DNA from: an uncultured Atopobiaceae bacterium
GTDB taxonomy: Bacteria; Actinomycetota; Coriobacteriia; Coriobacteriales; Atopobiaceae
Length of the DNA: 64,000 bases
Direction of reading: 5' to 3'
Assembly (NCBI GenBank): GCA_944322145.1
Contig: CALUNW010000004.1
Coordinates: 177,807-241,806, forward strand
The number at the start of each line of letters is the position of its first letter. Positions within the stretch are counted from its first letter, which is position 1. Positions 1-7,600 of this stretch are shown here, one piece after another. The position numbers and the translations under genes are program-made. The notes under the pieces were generated by a model. The model saw nothing but the letters and a program-made list of their open reading frames with translations. It had not been told where the DNA came from and made no database searches.

Positions 1-1346
1 AAGTAGGTGGGCTGGCCCGCCACGTTGAGCAGCAGCGGGTAGGTGGCCTGGTAGCCGAGGTGCTGCACCTGGCCCTCGGCCGAGGCCATCGCGGAGTCCT
101 CGGTGGCGCCGCCCTGCGCGAGCGCATAGTAGCGCGAGTCGCCGGTGCGCTGGTTCACCAGGATGAAGCCCACGTTGGAGTTGTCCGCCGTCACGGAGCT
201 CACGCCCGTGTAGAGGTAGATGTCCTCGCCCTGCGCCAGGTAGTTATAGCCCAGCTCGCCGTTGGTGCCGCTCGTGGTGCGCACGACGCCCTCCTGGCCG
301 AGCCACGAGTTGAGCCAGCCGCCCTGGTAGGCTCCGCTCCAGTTGTACTGCTCGATGAGCAGGTCAGCGGGATAGGCGCGGTCGACCCACGTGGGGCACT
401 CCTCCACGGCGAAGTCGGCCGTCTCGCCCGTGCAGGCGTCCACGAGCACCACGCGCGCGATGGTCGTGCCGCCAAACAGGCCGATGGTCTTGCGCTGCAC
501 CGGATAGACCCACCAGGGGTTGCCCTCGTCGTCGAGCTCGAAGGACTTCTGGTCGAACATATAGCCCGGGTACGAGAGCTGCACGTGGCGGTCGACGTTG
601 CGCATCAGCGGCTCGGAGTCGGAGTAGAGGATCGGCTGCTCCAGCCGCACGACCTCGGCCTCCTGCGTCACCATGTCCACGAGCACGTAGGCCGGGATGC
701 CGGCGTCGCGGTTGGAGAACCACTTGAAGAGGTCGGCGTAGGCCAGCGGGCTCACGCGCACGGGACGACCCTGGTAGTTGATCTGGCTGTAGGTGTCCGC
801 GATCTCGAACTGGCTCACGTACTCCGGAATGGAGCCCATGGCGCGGTTGCCCAAAAGAATCGCCGAGTCGCGGTCGATAACGGGGACGTCGGCGTAGTCT
901 ACCTGCTGGATGTCCGTGGCAAAGTCGCCGTCCGTGGTCTGGAGCACGGTCGCGTAGCGCTCGGCGTTGCCCGGAACGAAGGGCTGCGAGAGCAACAGGC
1001 CCACGAGAAACGCCGCGATGACGGCGCCCGGGAGCAGCATGAGCTTCTTGAGGATCGGGGCACGCTTGATGCTGCGCGCCGCGGCCACGGCAAGGATGAG
1101 GATGACCACGAGGCAGATGCCGCAGATCCACATCCAGACCCGCGTGCTGCCCAGGTTGAGCGCGGGATGGAACCACCAGTAGCAGACGACGAGCGCCACC
1201 ACCAGCACGACGGCCGCGATGACGAGCGCGCGGCGGCTCCACTTGGCGAGGCTGTCCACGAAGGAGGCGCTGGCACCGGAGCTGGCACCCGCCTCGCGCT
1301 TGATCTGGTCGAAAAGGTCCTTCAGGTCGGGGCCTTGTGCGGGCAT
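1..1346 (-). CDS. Membrane-anchored protein of unknown function, C-terminus cut by window edge
   Basis: An open frame runs from an ATG at 1346 off the left edge, giving about 448 residues with no stop, so the C-terminus is missing. The first 38 residues look cytoplasmic. Three hydrophobic helices follow, at roughly residues 40-58, 68-85 and 95-112. The rest, from about residue 115, is a long polar domain rich in Tyr, Trp and Asp, probably outside the membrane. I do not recognise the family. It is the last visible gene of a minus-strand run that also holds a CPBP protease and an ABC exporter, and it starts 34 bases after the protease stop, so co-transcription is plausible. Confidence 0.75.
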   Translation of the reverse strand, partial: MPAQGPDLKDLFDQIKREAGASSGASASFVDSLAKWSRRALVIAAVVLVVALVVCYWWFHPALNLGSTRVWMWICGICLVVILILAVAAARSIKRAPILKKLMLLPGAVIAAFLVGLLLSQPFVPGNAERYATVLQTTDGDFATDIQQVDYADVPVIDRDSAILLGNRAMGSIPEYVSQFEIADTYSQINYQGRPVRVSPLAYADLFKWFSNRDAGIPAYVLVDMVTQEAEVVRLEQPILYSDSEPLMRNVDRHVQLSYPGYMFDQKSFELDDEGNPWWVYPVQRKTIGLFGGTTIARVVLVDACTGETADFAVEECPTWVDRAYPADLLIEQYNWSGAYQGGWLNSWLGQEGVVRTTSGTNGELGYNYLAQGEDIYLYTGVSSVTADNSNVGFILVNQRTGDSRYYALAQGGATEDSAMASAEGQVQHLGYQATYPLLLNVAGQPTY

Positions 1347-1379
1347 CTCGTTCCTTTCTCGGGCGTGACAGTGGTGAAA

Positions 1380-2273
1380 CTATACCGTGTCGGCGTCGGC
1401 GGGCGGCTCGGCGGTCAGCCGTGCCACGCCCCAGATCAGCGCGGCCGACACGAGGCTGCCGACCACGAGCGTGGGCACGAGCACGCCGCCCAGCAGCGGG
1501 TCCAGGACGTCCATGAGCTCGGACGAGGCGTTGACCGCCATGTGAAGCAGCGCGGCAAAGCGCAGCCGGCCCGTGCGCCGCACGACCCAGCCGAGCAGCA
1601 GGCCGAGGGCAAACGCGTAGGCCCCCTGGACGATGTTGAGATGCATGACGGCAAAGATCAGCGCCTGGGCGACGTTTGCCGCCCAGAAGCGGGCGGTCGG
1701 GACGTCGCCGCGAGCCTCGGGACGCGGCTCCGGGCAGGTCGCGCGCAGGCAGAACTCGAGGGCAACGCCGCGGCAGATGGCCTCCTCGGCGATGGGCGCG
1801 AGCACGGCGATGTCAATAAGCGTCACGAGATCTGTCGGCCCCGAGATGCCCGCAAGCTCCATGAGCTCGAGATAGAACTCCATCACCTCGGGAAAGAGCG
1901 TCAGCACCATCGTGAGCACGATCGAGAGCGTCACCTGCAGCACCAGTCCGAGCACGAGCAGCACACAGGTCAGAAGAACGCGGCGCTCCGGGCGAGAAGG
2001 ACGGGCGACCTCGCGGCGCAGGCGCGCGGTCGGCCTGAGGCGGCGCCACCAGAGAACCGCCAGGGCGAGGCTCGCCGCCGTTGCGACGAAGGCCAGACGG
2101 TCGGTGTCCGACGCAGGCAGCGCGAGCTCAATCGCCACGAGGGCAGCCACCTGCGCCGCCAGGTAGGCAAGCGCCGCGCCCACGGCCGCAAGCAGCCACT
2201 TCGCCACACGCCCCGCACCGTAGCGCTGTGGCGCGGCGGGCTCCCTGTCCTCGCCCGGGATGCCGACGTTCAT
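1380..2273 (-). CDS. CPBP family intramembrane metalloprotease
   Basis: A 297-residue polytopic protein of the CPBP (CAAX protease and bacteriocin-processing) family. The family signature is visible: Glu163-Glu164 followed by Arg168 (EExxxR), His211 in a hydrophobic helix, and a His244/Asn248 motif. These are the residues expected to bind zinc and activate water. About seven hydrophobic segments are present. Bacterial members act in the membrane in peptide maturation, bacteriocin immunity or protein processing; the substrate cannot be read from sequence. It lies just downstream of an ABC exporter pair, which would fit processing or immunity around an exported peptide, but no peptide gene is visible nearby. 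Confidence 0.85.
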   Translation of the reverse strand: MNVGIPGEDREPAAPQRYGAGRVAKWLLAAVGAALAYLAAQVAALVAIELALPASDTDRLAFVATAASLALAVLWWRRLRPTARLRREVARPSRPERRVLLTCVLLVLGLVLQVTLSIVLTMVLTLFPEVMEFYLELMELAGISGPTDLVTLIDIAVLAPIAEEAICRGVALEFCLRATCPEPRPEARGDVPTARFWAANVAQALIFAVMHLNIVQGAYAFALGLLLGWVVRRTGRLRFAALLHMAVNASSELMDVLDPLLGGVLVPTLVVGSLVSAALIWGVARLTAEPPADADTV

Positions 2274-2315
2274 GCGAACCTCCCCTGAGACAACTAGGCT
2301 TGCCTCATTGTCGCA

Positions 2316-4109
2316 TCAGCGCTCGATGCGCGCGAGCGCCGCGGCGGTGGGACCGAAGACCCACCAGGCGAGCAGCGCGCACTCCGCGACGAAGATCGCG
2401 AGCGCCAGGCCCAGCGCCGCCGGAATCGCCAGCACGTTCCAGAGCGCGCCGGCCAGCAGCGCGAGCGCCGGCAGCGCCATCACGACGACGCCCACGAGAA
2501 GCCCTGCGAAGACCATGAGCGTGGCCCCGCCGCCCTTGACGAGCTGGGCCTCGTTGTCCCAGGTGAGCCGCGGGAAGCGCGCGCCCAGGCCCAGCGACAG
2601 CAGCCCGAGCGACACCGTCGCGCCCAGGTAGAACGCCACGAGATAGGCGCCTGCCGCCGCAGGCACGCCAAGCAGCACGATGACAGCGACAAACAGCACG
2701 AGCATCGGCACCGTGGAGAGCGCGAACGGCGAGACGAACTTCGCCGCCAGGTACGCGCTCCAGTTCATGGGCAGGCCGCGCAGGAAGAAGAAGTCCTCGC
2801 CGTCGCGGCTCACGCCCATCGTGAACGAGTAGGACGAGAAGCCGAGGAACAGGCCAAAGAAGAGCACGCACGCCGCGCACCACGCAAGCGAGGGATTGTC
2901 AAAGGTGAGAAGCGCCGTGAGAGAGCGCGCCATCTCGAGCAGAGCCACCGGGTCCATGCCCGCGTCGGTCGCTTGGGAAACGCCCACCACACCGCTCACC
3001 ACCATGATCACGATGAAGTAGAGAGGCATGAGCAGCGAGCTCAGGACAAACTGGTTGAAGAACACCGGCACGCGCACCATCATCTTCCAGTCTCGGCTGA
3101 GGTTGGCCGCAAACGACCCGCGCGTGCGGGTGGCCTGCGTGAGCTCCGCGCCCTCGACGCGCCTGCCGCGCTTGCCGCCGGCGCCCTGGAGCGCCTGGAC
3201 GCCCTCGAAGTACCACCGGCGCGCCACGACCGAGAGGATCGCCGCGTAGAGCGCCACGCTCGCGAGCATGCCGAGCAGGCCGCCCAGCGCCGCGAGCGCG
3301 TCGCCCTCGACGACCGGCCTCGCGAGCAGCGACGGCGGGCAGAGCACCCCCACCACGACCGCGGGGACGCCGCCGGAGAGCAGCCCGCCCGCGCCGGACG
3401 CGAGCGAGGCCAAGCCGTCGCCCTGGAAGGCGAACTGGCTGCCCACGCCGATGGCCAGCGCCAGCACGATGATGAGCCCGCCGAAGACGCGCGAGAAGAG
3501 GTCCTTGTCGTGCGCGAGGCGCGAGAAGCGCATGAGGGGCACGCACACGATCACGAGCGCCAGGTTGACGGCAATCGCCGCCAGCACGAAGGCCGCCGTC
3601 ACGGCGACCCACGTCCCCGGCGCCGCGCCCACGGAGAGCAGGCAGCCCAGCGCCACCGGCAGCAGGATGAGGTCGCCGAGCAGCGACATCCCGAGGAAGT
3701 GGGCGAGCTTGGCCCACATGATCGTCGTTGCCGAGATGGGCAGCGTCAGGTAGTAGCCGAGGTCGCGCACAAAGTAGAGGATGTTCACGGCCTGGTAGAG
3801 GCCCGTCAGCACCGTGAGGCCCACCAGGGCGACCACGCAGAGGCTGAAGGCCAGGTACGGCGTGACGCCCACCTCGCCGAGCATGTAGCCCATCATGAAG
3901 AACATGGCCGCTACCAGCAGAAACAGGAAGCCCATCGCCACCTTGCGCGCGCCCGAGCCAAGGGAGGAGAGAAGGCCGCGGCGCTTGATGGCGCCGTCGT
4001 CCCCGAGGCCCATGCCGGTATCGTCGAGGTGCTGCTCGCCCTTGATCACAACGCGCAGCATCACCTTGAACTGCTTCCAGGAGAAGTCCTGGGCCGCCGC
4101 GCGCGCCAT
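2316..4109 (-). CDS. ABC-2 type transporter permease
   Basis: A 597-residue membrane protein with about twelve to fourteen hydrophobic segments in two halves, split by a polar stretch around residues 310-340. This is the form of large fused ABC-2 permeases. The ATG at 4109 overlaps the stop of the upstream ATPase gene in a TGATG arrangement, so the two are translationally coupled. A GTG one codon upstream is a possible alternative start. With its ATPase it should form an exporter; the substrate is unknown. The family is inferred from topology and from the partner gene, since permeases of this type have few motifs. Confidence 0.85.
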   Translation of the reverse strand: MARAAAQDFSWKQFKVMLRVVIKGEQHLDDTGMGLGDDGAIKRRGLLSSLGSGARKVAMGFLFLLVAAMFFMMGYMLGEVGVTPYLAFSLCVVALVGLTVLTGLYQAVNILYFVRDLGYYLTLPISATTIMWAKLAHFLGMSLLGDLILLPVALGCLLSVGAAPGTWVAVTAAFVLAAIAVNLALVIVCVPLMRFSRLAHDKDLFSRVFGGLIIVLALAIGVGSQFAFQGDGLASLASGAGGLLSGGVPAVVVGVLCPPSLLARPVVEGDALAALGGLLGMLASVALYAAILSVVARRWYFEGVQALQGAGGKRGRRVEGAELTQATRTRGSFAANLSRDWKMMVRVPVFFNQFVLSSLLMPLYFIVIMVVSGVVGVSQATDAGMDPVALLEMARSLTALLTFDNPSLAWCAACVLFFGLFLGFSSYSFTMGVSRDGEDFFFLRGLPMNWSAYLAAKFVSPFALSTVPMLVLFVAVIVLLGVPAAAGAYLVAFYLGATVSLGLLSLGLGARFPRLTWDNEAQLVKGGGATLMVFAGLLVGVVVMALPALALLAGALWNVLAIPAALGLALAIFVAECALLAWWVFGPTAAALARIER

Positions 4110-4906
4110 CACTGCTCCTCCGGGGCAACGGGCTCGTCGTCCTTCTCGCCCGCCGGATCTGCGGCCTGCGCAAACGGCGAGTTCTCTGAGGTGAGCTCGA
4201 GGAACATCTCCTCGAGCGAGCCGTTGCTCTTGAAGTGCTCGCGCATCTCGTCGACGGTGCCCACGAAGAGCAGCTCGCCGTGAGCGATCACGCCCACGCG
4301 ATCCACGACCTTCTCGGCCACGTCGAGCACGTGAGTGGAGAAGAGCACGGTCTTGCCCGCGTCAGCGTGACGCCGCATGGACTGCTTGAGCAGCCACGAC
4401 GCCTTGGGGTCGAGGCCGGTCATCGGCTCGTCGAGGATCCAGACGGCCGGGTCGGGCAGCAGGGCGCCCATGATCATCATCTTCTGGCGCATGCCGTGGG
4501 AGTAGGACTGGATCTGGTTGTCGAGCTCGCCCTCCATGCCGTACTCGCGCGCGAGCTCCTCGATGCGCGGGCCGCGCACGGCGTCCGGCACCTCGTAGAC
4601 GTCGGCGATGAAGCGCAGGAACTCGTGGCCCTTGAGGCGCAGCAGGTGGTCGGGCGAGTCGCTCACGTAGCAGAGGTTGCGCTTGGCGGCGAGCGGGTCC
4701 GTCGCCACGTTGACGCCGTCGAGCTCGATGGTGCCCGAGCTGGGCGCGAGCACGCCCGCGAGCATGTTGAGCAGCGTGGACTTGCCGGCGCCGTTGGGGC
4801 CGAGCAGGCCAAAGATCTCGCCGGAGCGAATCTCGAGGGAAAGGTCGCGCACCGCCTTGGTGGCGCCACCGTCGTAGGACTTGGACACGTGGTCGATCTT
4901 GATCAT
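4109..4906 (-). CDS. ABC transporter ATP-binding protein
   Basis: A 265-residue nucleotide-binding subunit with a Walker A motif (GPNGAGKST), a Q-loop, a degenerate signature (YSHGMRQK in place of LSGGQ), Walker B and D-loop (WILDEPMTGLDP) and an H-loop (FSTHVLD). The acidic C-terminal tail is typical of ABC-2 exporter ATPases. The ATG at 4906 is preferred because a GGGAG ribosome site lies just upstream; a TTG at 4930 would add eight residues without such a site. It partners the permease that begins on its stop codon. Confidence 0.93.
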   Translation of the reverse strand: MIKIDHVSKSYDGGATKAVRDLSLEIRSGEIFGLLGPNGAGKSTLLNMLAGVLAPSSGTIELDGVNVATDPLAAKRNLCYVSDSPDHLLRLKGHEFLRFIADVYEVPDAVRGPRIEELAREYGMEGELDNQIQSYSHGMRQKMMIMGALLPDPAVWILDEPMTGLDPKASWLLKQSMRRHADAGKTVLFSTHVLDVAEKVVDRVGVIAHGELLFVGTVDEMREHFKSNGSLEEMFLELTSENSPFAQAADPAGEKDDEPVAPEEQ

Positions 4907-5015
4907 GGGTCTCCCGTCTTTGGGGGCCAAACGGTCACGCGCGCTATTCTACCCTGCGAGAACCCCCCCCCCGGCAAGTTTGGGGTGACGGTTTGGTAAG
5001 CGGCACGTCGTCGGG

Positions 5016-5073
5016 ATAACGGGCTGGTTCCGGACGTTTCAAGTCCCAGAAATTACCACAGCCAGCCCGTTAT
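5016..5073. repeat. Long stem-loop, copy 1 of a paired intergenic hairpin
   Basis: Bases 5016-5027 (ATAACGGGCTGG) pair perfectly with 5062-5073, with a 34-base spacer. The left arm continues into TTCCGGACGTT, which is repeated in the neighbouring hairpin at 5088-5140. It lies between the dehydrogenase gene and the ABC ATPase gene, both on the minus strand. Confidence 0.6.
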
Positions 5074-5080
5074 TCTGGGC

Positions 5081-5142
5081 CGACAAAAACGGGCGGGTTC
5101 CGGACGTTCTGAAGGGGCCAAAGCGTCCAAAACCCGCCCGCT
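5081..5142 (-). terminator. Rho-independent terminator of the dehydrogenase gene
   Basis: Read on the minus strand, a stem of ten GC-rich pairs (5131-5140 with 5090-5099, extended by an inner GGACG/CGTCC pairing) is followed by a run of five T (plus-strand A at 5084-5088). It lies about 30 bases after the stop codon at 5172. The element shares its sequence with the hairpin at 5016-5073. Confidence 0.75.
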
Positions 5143-5171
5143 ACGCGCAGGAGCGGCTGTTGCTGCGAGGT

Positions 5172-6140
5172 CTACTCCTCGACGGGCATGACCTTCTCGC
5201 AGTAGTCGCGGATGATCGAGCAGGACTTGCGCATCGCGCGACGCTCGTCGTAGGAGAGGTCGATCTCGAGCACGGAGTCCACGCCGGTGCTGCCGATGAC
5301 GCACGGGACGCCGGCGGAGATGCCGGACTCGCCGTACTCGCCGTCGAGGTGGGCGGACAGCGGCACCACGCGCTTCTCGTTGTGCAGGATGGAGGTCACG
5401 AGCGCGGCCACCACCGACGCGATGCCAAACTCGGTGCAGCCCTTGCCGGAGATGATCGCGGCGCCGGACTCGCGCACGCGGCGCATGACGTCGTCGAAGT
5501 CGATGGTGTCCACCACGTCGTCACGCAGGGAGAGGTACTCGCGAAGCCCGATGCCCTCGACGGAGATGCGCGAGGTGGGGATGAACATCGAGTCGCCGTG
5601 CTCGCCCATGCAGAAGGCCTGGATCTGGCGGCTGGAGACGTCGATGATCTCGGAGAGGACGCGGCGCAGGCGCGCGGAGTCGAGCGAGGTGCCCGTGCCA
5701 AAGACCTGGTTGCGCGGCAGGCCGAGCTTGCGGTAGAGGTACTCCACGACGATGTCGGCCGGGTTGGAGACGCTGATGAGGATGCCGTGGAAGCCGGACT
5801 CCTTGAGCGGGCCCACGATGCCGTCGAGCACCTTGATGGTGCCGTCGAGCATCTGGAGGCGCGTCTCGCCCGGGCGGCGGCTGCGGCCGGCGGTGAGGAT
5901 CACGAAGTGGGCGTCGGCGCAGTCGGCGTAGTCGCCCACGCGGATGGTGAAGGAGTCGCCGAGGCCCGAGGCCAGGTCGTCGAGGTCGATGGCCTGGGCG
6001 CGAGCGGCGTCGGCGTTGACGTCCACGAAGACGATCTCGTTCACGAGGTGCTGGAACATGAGGCAGAGCGCCACGTGGCTGCCCACGCGACCTGCGCCGA
6101 TGATGACCGCCTTGCGGGTCCTGATGCCGTCCGTGTTCAT
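5172..6140 (-). CDS. L-lactate/malate dehydrogenase family protein
   Basis: A 322-residue NAD-dependent 2-hydroxyacid dehydrogenase of the LDH/MDH superfamily. It has the N-terminal Rossmann motif (GAGRVGS, residues 15-21), an acidic end of beta-2 (VDV) that suggests NAD, the catalytic-loop Arg94, the SVSNPAD motif (Asn126), the Asp154/Arg157 pair and the catalytic His181 in GEHGDS. At the classic substrate-specificity position, where lactate dehydrogenases carry Gln (AGAPQKPG), this protein reads GRSRRPG with Arg88. That favours oxaloacetate/malate, although the following GETRL is LDH-like. It reduces pyruvate or oxaloacetate to regenerate NAD in the cytoplasm. A TAGGAG site precedes the ATG, and a terminator follows the gene, so it appears monocistronic. 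Confidence 0.85.
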   Translation of the reverse strand: MNTDGIRTRKAVIIGAGRVGSHVALCLMFQHLVNEIVFVDVNADAARAQAIDLDDLASGLGDSFTIRVGDYADCADAHFVILTAGRSRRPGETRLQMLDGTIKVLDGIVGPLKESGFHGILISVSNPADIVVEYLYRKLGLPRNQVFGTGTSLDSARLRRVLSEIIDVSSRQIQAFCMGEHGDSMFIPTSRISVEGIGLREYLSLRDDVVDTIDFDDVMRRVRESGAAIISGKGCTEFGIASVVAALVTSILHNEKRVVPLSAHLDGEYGESGISAGVPCVIGSTGVDSVLEIDLSYDERRAMRKSCSIIRDYCEKVMPVEE

Positions 6141-6185
6141 GGATGCTCCTATCGTCCTGGCGCGCCGCGCCGCTCGTCGCTCGTC

Positions 6186-6213
6186 AAAAAAGGGGCGCCT
6201 CGGGGGCGCCCCT
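6186..6213 (-). terminator. Rho-independent terminator of the ArsR operon
   Basis: Eight perfect GC pairs (GGGGCGCC 6192-6199 with 6205-6212), a five-base loop and a run of six T on the minus strand (A at 6186-6191). It lies 110 bases after the regulator stop and just upstream of the dehydrogenase gene. Confidence 0.9.
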
Positions 6214-6325
6214 TAATTCTAACTGGTTGTGGACGTTCTATGACGAGAATGTTTCAGGAAATTGTCAGGCGACAAATGCGTTGCAAAGCGCGCCCCGGAA
6301 GTAGGGGCAGTGCCCACGTGCGGCG

Positions 6326-6901
6326 TCAGGACGCCAGCTCGCCCGGACCAGGCGCTGGACGCCAGTAGCCCCGGGCGTCGCGCGCCAGCAGCCCCTCTCC
6401 CACGAGATCTCGCCGGAGGGTGCACACGTCATCGTAAATGGGCGAGAGCACGTCGTTGACCTCGCGCTCCGAATAGACGCGCCCTGGCTCGAAGCGCTCG
6501 GCAGCGACCTCGAGCACGATGCGCTTCTTCTTGCGCTGGCGCGGGATGGCCGTGAGGCACCCATACTCGAAGAACGAGTCGATCACGCGCTGTCGGTAGG
6601 CCTCCTCGCGGCGCTCCTGTTCGCCCTCGTCACCCGCAGATGCGCTCACGAGCACGAGCAGGTTGTGATCGAGCTTCGCCCGGTTGAGCGCATACATCAC
6701 GTAGTACTGGGTGCGGTACGAGCTCACGATCCTCGCCTCCGCGAGCTTCCTCAGGTGAAACGAAACTGTGGACGGCGCCAGCGCAAGACGCTCGGAGAGC
6801 AGCTCGACATAGAGGTCCTCGGCCGCGAGCGCGCGGACGATGCGCAGGCGAGAGCGATCCGCCAGGCACTTGAGCAGCGCGACGAGCTCGTCCTCTCCCA
6901 T
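6326..6901 (-). CDS. ArsR-type HTH regulator with C-terminal DUF2087 domain
   Basis: A 191-residue protein. Residues 1-80 form an ArsR-like winged helix (LADRSRLRIVRAL, then the recognition stretch LAPSTVSFHLRKL). A short linker follows, and residues about 108-185 match DUF2087: KKKRIVLEVAAERF, then GRVYSEREVN and TLRRDLVGEGLLAR. No metal-binding cysteine motif of the classical ArsR type is visible. The ATG overlaps the stop of the small upstream gene (TGATG), so the two are coupled. Proteins of this architecture are transcription regulators of unknown effector. Autoregulation through the AT-rich upstream region is likely but inferred. Confidence 0.87.
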   Translation of the reverse strand: MGEDELVALLKCLADRSRLRIVRALAAEDLYVELLSERLALAPSTVSFHLRKLAEARIVSSYRTQYYVMYALNRAKLDHNLLVLVSASAGDEGEQERREEAYRQRVIDSFFEYGCLTAIPRQRKKKRIVLEVAAERFEPGRVYSEREVNDVLSPIYDDVCTLRRDLVGEGLLARDARGYWRPAPGPGELAS

Positions 6902-7248
6902 CAGACGGCCCGCAGGTCGTCCGTCGCGCGGAGCACCTCGGAGAGGGCCTCGAGCTTGACCTGCTCCACGTGGGCACTCCCCTCGTCACCGTGCTCGAGC
7001 GCGCGCTCCCGCGCAGCGCGCCACTCGCCGTGCAGCCGACCCATCCGCCCGGTGAAAAACGAACGGGCGGCGCCATCATCGTCCTGGCGCGCCGCCACGC
7101 CGAGCACGGTGCGCGCGATGTCAAAGACGTTTCCGCGAATGCGCTCAAGCGTCGCCTCGTCGTCGCGACCGTCCTCGCGCAGCGCCCGCTCGCAACCCGC
7201 ACTGCGCCCCACGCGGTCGTCGAGCCACTCCCTCAGGGACTCGCCCAT
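6901..7248 (-). CDS. Small conserved-looking protein coupled to an ArsR-DUF2087 regulator
   Basis: A 115-residue soluble, charged, probably all-helical protein with no signal peptide or membrane segment. I do not recognise a family. The ATG at 7248 is chosen because AAAGGA lies nine bases upstream, and because the open frame above it runs through AT-rich promoter-like DNA. Its stop overlaps the start of the ArsR-DUF2087 gene, suggesting a two-gene operon in which this product may be a partner of the regulator. That role is inference from coupling alone. Confidence 0.7.
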   Translation of the reverse strand: MGESLREWLDDRVGRSAGCERALREDGRDDEATLERIRGNVFDIARTVLGVAARQDDDGAARSFFTGRMGRLHGEWRAARERALEHGDEGSAHVEQVKLEALSEVLRATDDLRAV

Positions 7249-7299
7249 CTCTTTTCCTTTCTCACGCTGTCCTGCTGAATCTGATTTTATGGACATCGA

Positions 7300-7305
7300 A
7301 TTATA
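7300..7305 (-). promoter_or_regulatory. Probable -10 element of the ArsR operon
   Basis: Consensus TATAAT on the minus strand, 51 bases upstream of the ATG at 7248, inside a strikingly AT-rich island (about 7281-7400) in an otherwise GC-rich region. ATCGAA occurs at 7295 and again at 7328, flanking the element. No good -35 is visible. The rest of 7306-7540 shows no gene I can support. Confidence 0.5.
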
Positions 7306-7540
7306 TATCAAGAGTGATTCTATAGTTATCGAAATGAACTCAGCAAGAAGGCTGATTGAGGGAGAAATTGGATTTGTAGGCAGTTTTTGGAAGAGGGCCC
7401 GAGTATCGTCATTTTGTTCGACGTCTCTACCAGCACTTTCACAGCTGGATCCCTGCCCGCTACTGAAGGGGTCGCCGAAAAACTGCACACAACATGCCAG
7501 GGCATCCCAAGGAGCCACTCTGTTGCGGCAAAACCCAATG

Positions 7541-7571
7541 AAAAGGCGGCGGACCCGAAGGCCCGCCGCCG
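7541..7571 (-). terminator. Rho-independent terminator of ettA
   Basis: A GC-rich stem (GGCGGCGG at 7545-7552 against CCGCCGCC-type sequence ending at 7570), followed on the minus strand by TTTTC. It begins 30 bases after the ettA stop. Confidence 0.85.
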
Positions 7572-7600
7572 AATCGAGTGCTACGCCACGGAAGCGCCGC

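Noticed and set aside
60..2288. 742-residue plus-strand open frame
   Set aside because: Antisense to the membrane protein and CPBP genes. Its sequence is low-complexity Arg/His/Gly/Val typical of the antisense frame in GC-rich DNA, with no motif.
5088..5110. Possible riboswitch in the gap before the ABC ATPase gene
   Set aside because: The conserved segments are explained by two copies of one hairpin, one with a terminator T-run for the preceding gene. No known aptamer core is recognised.
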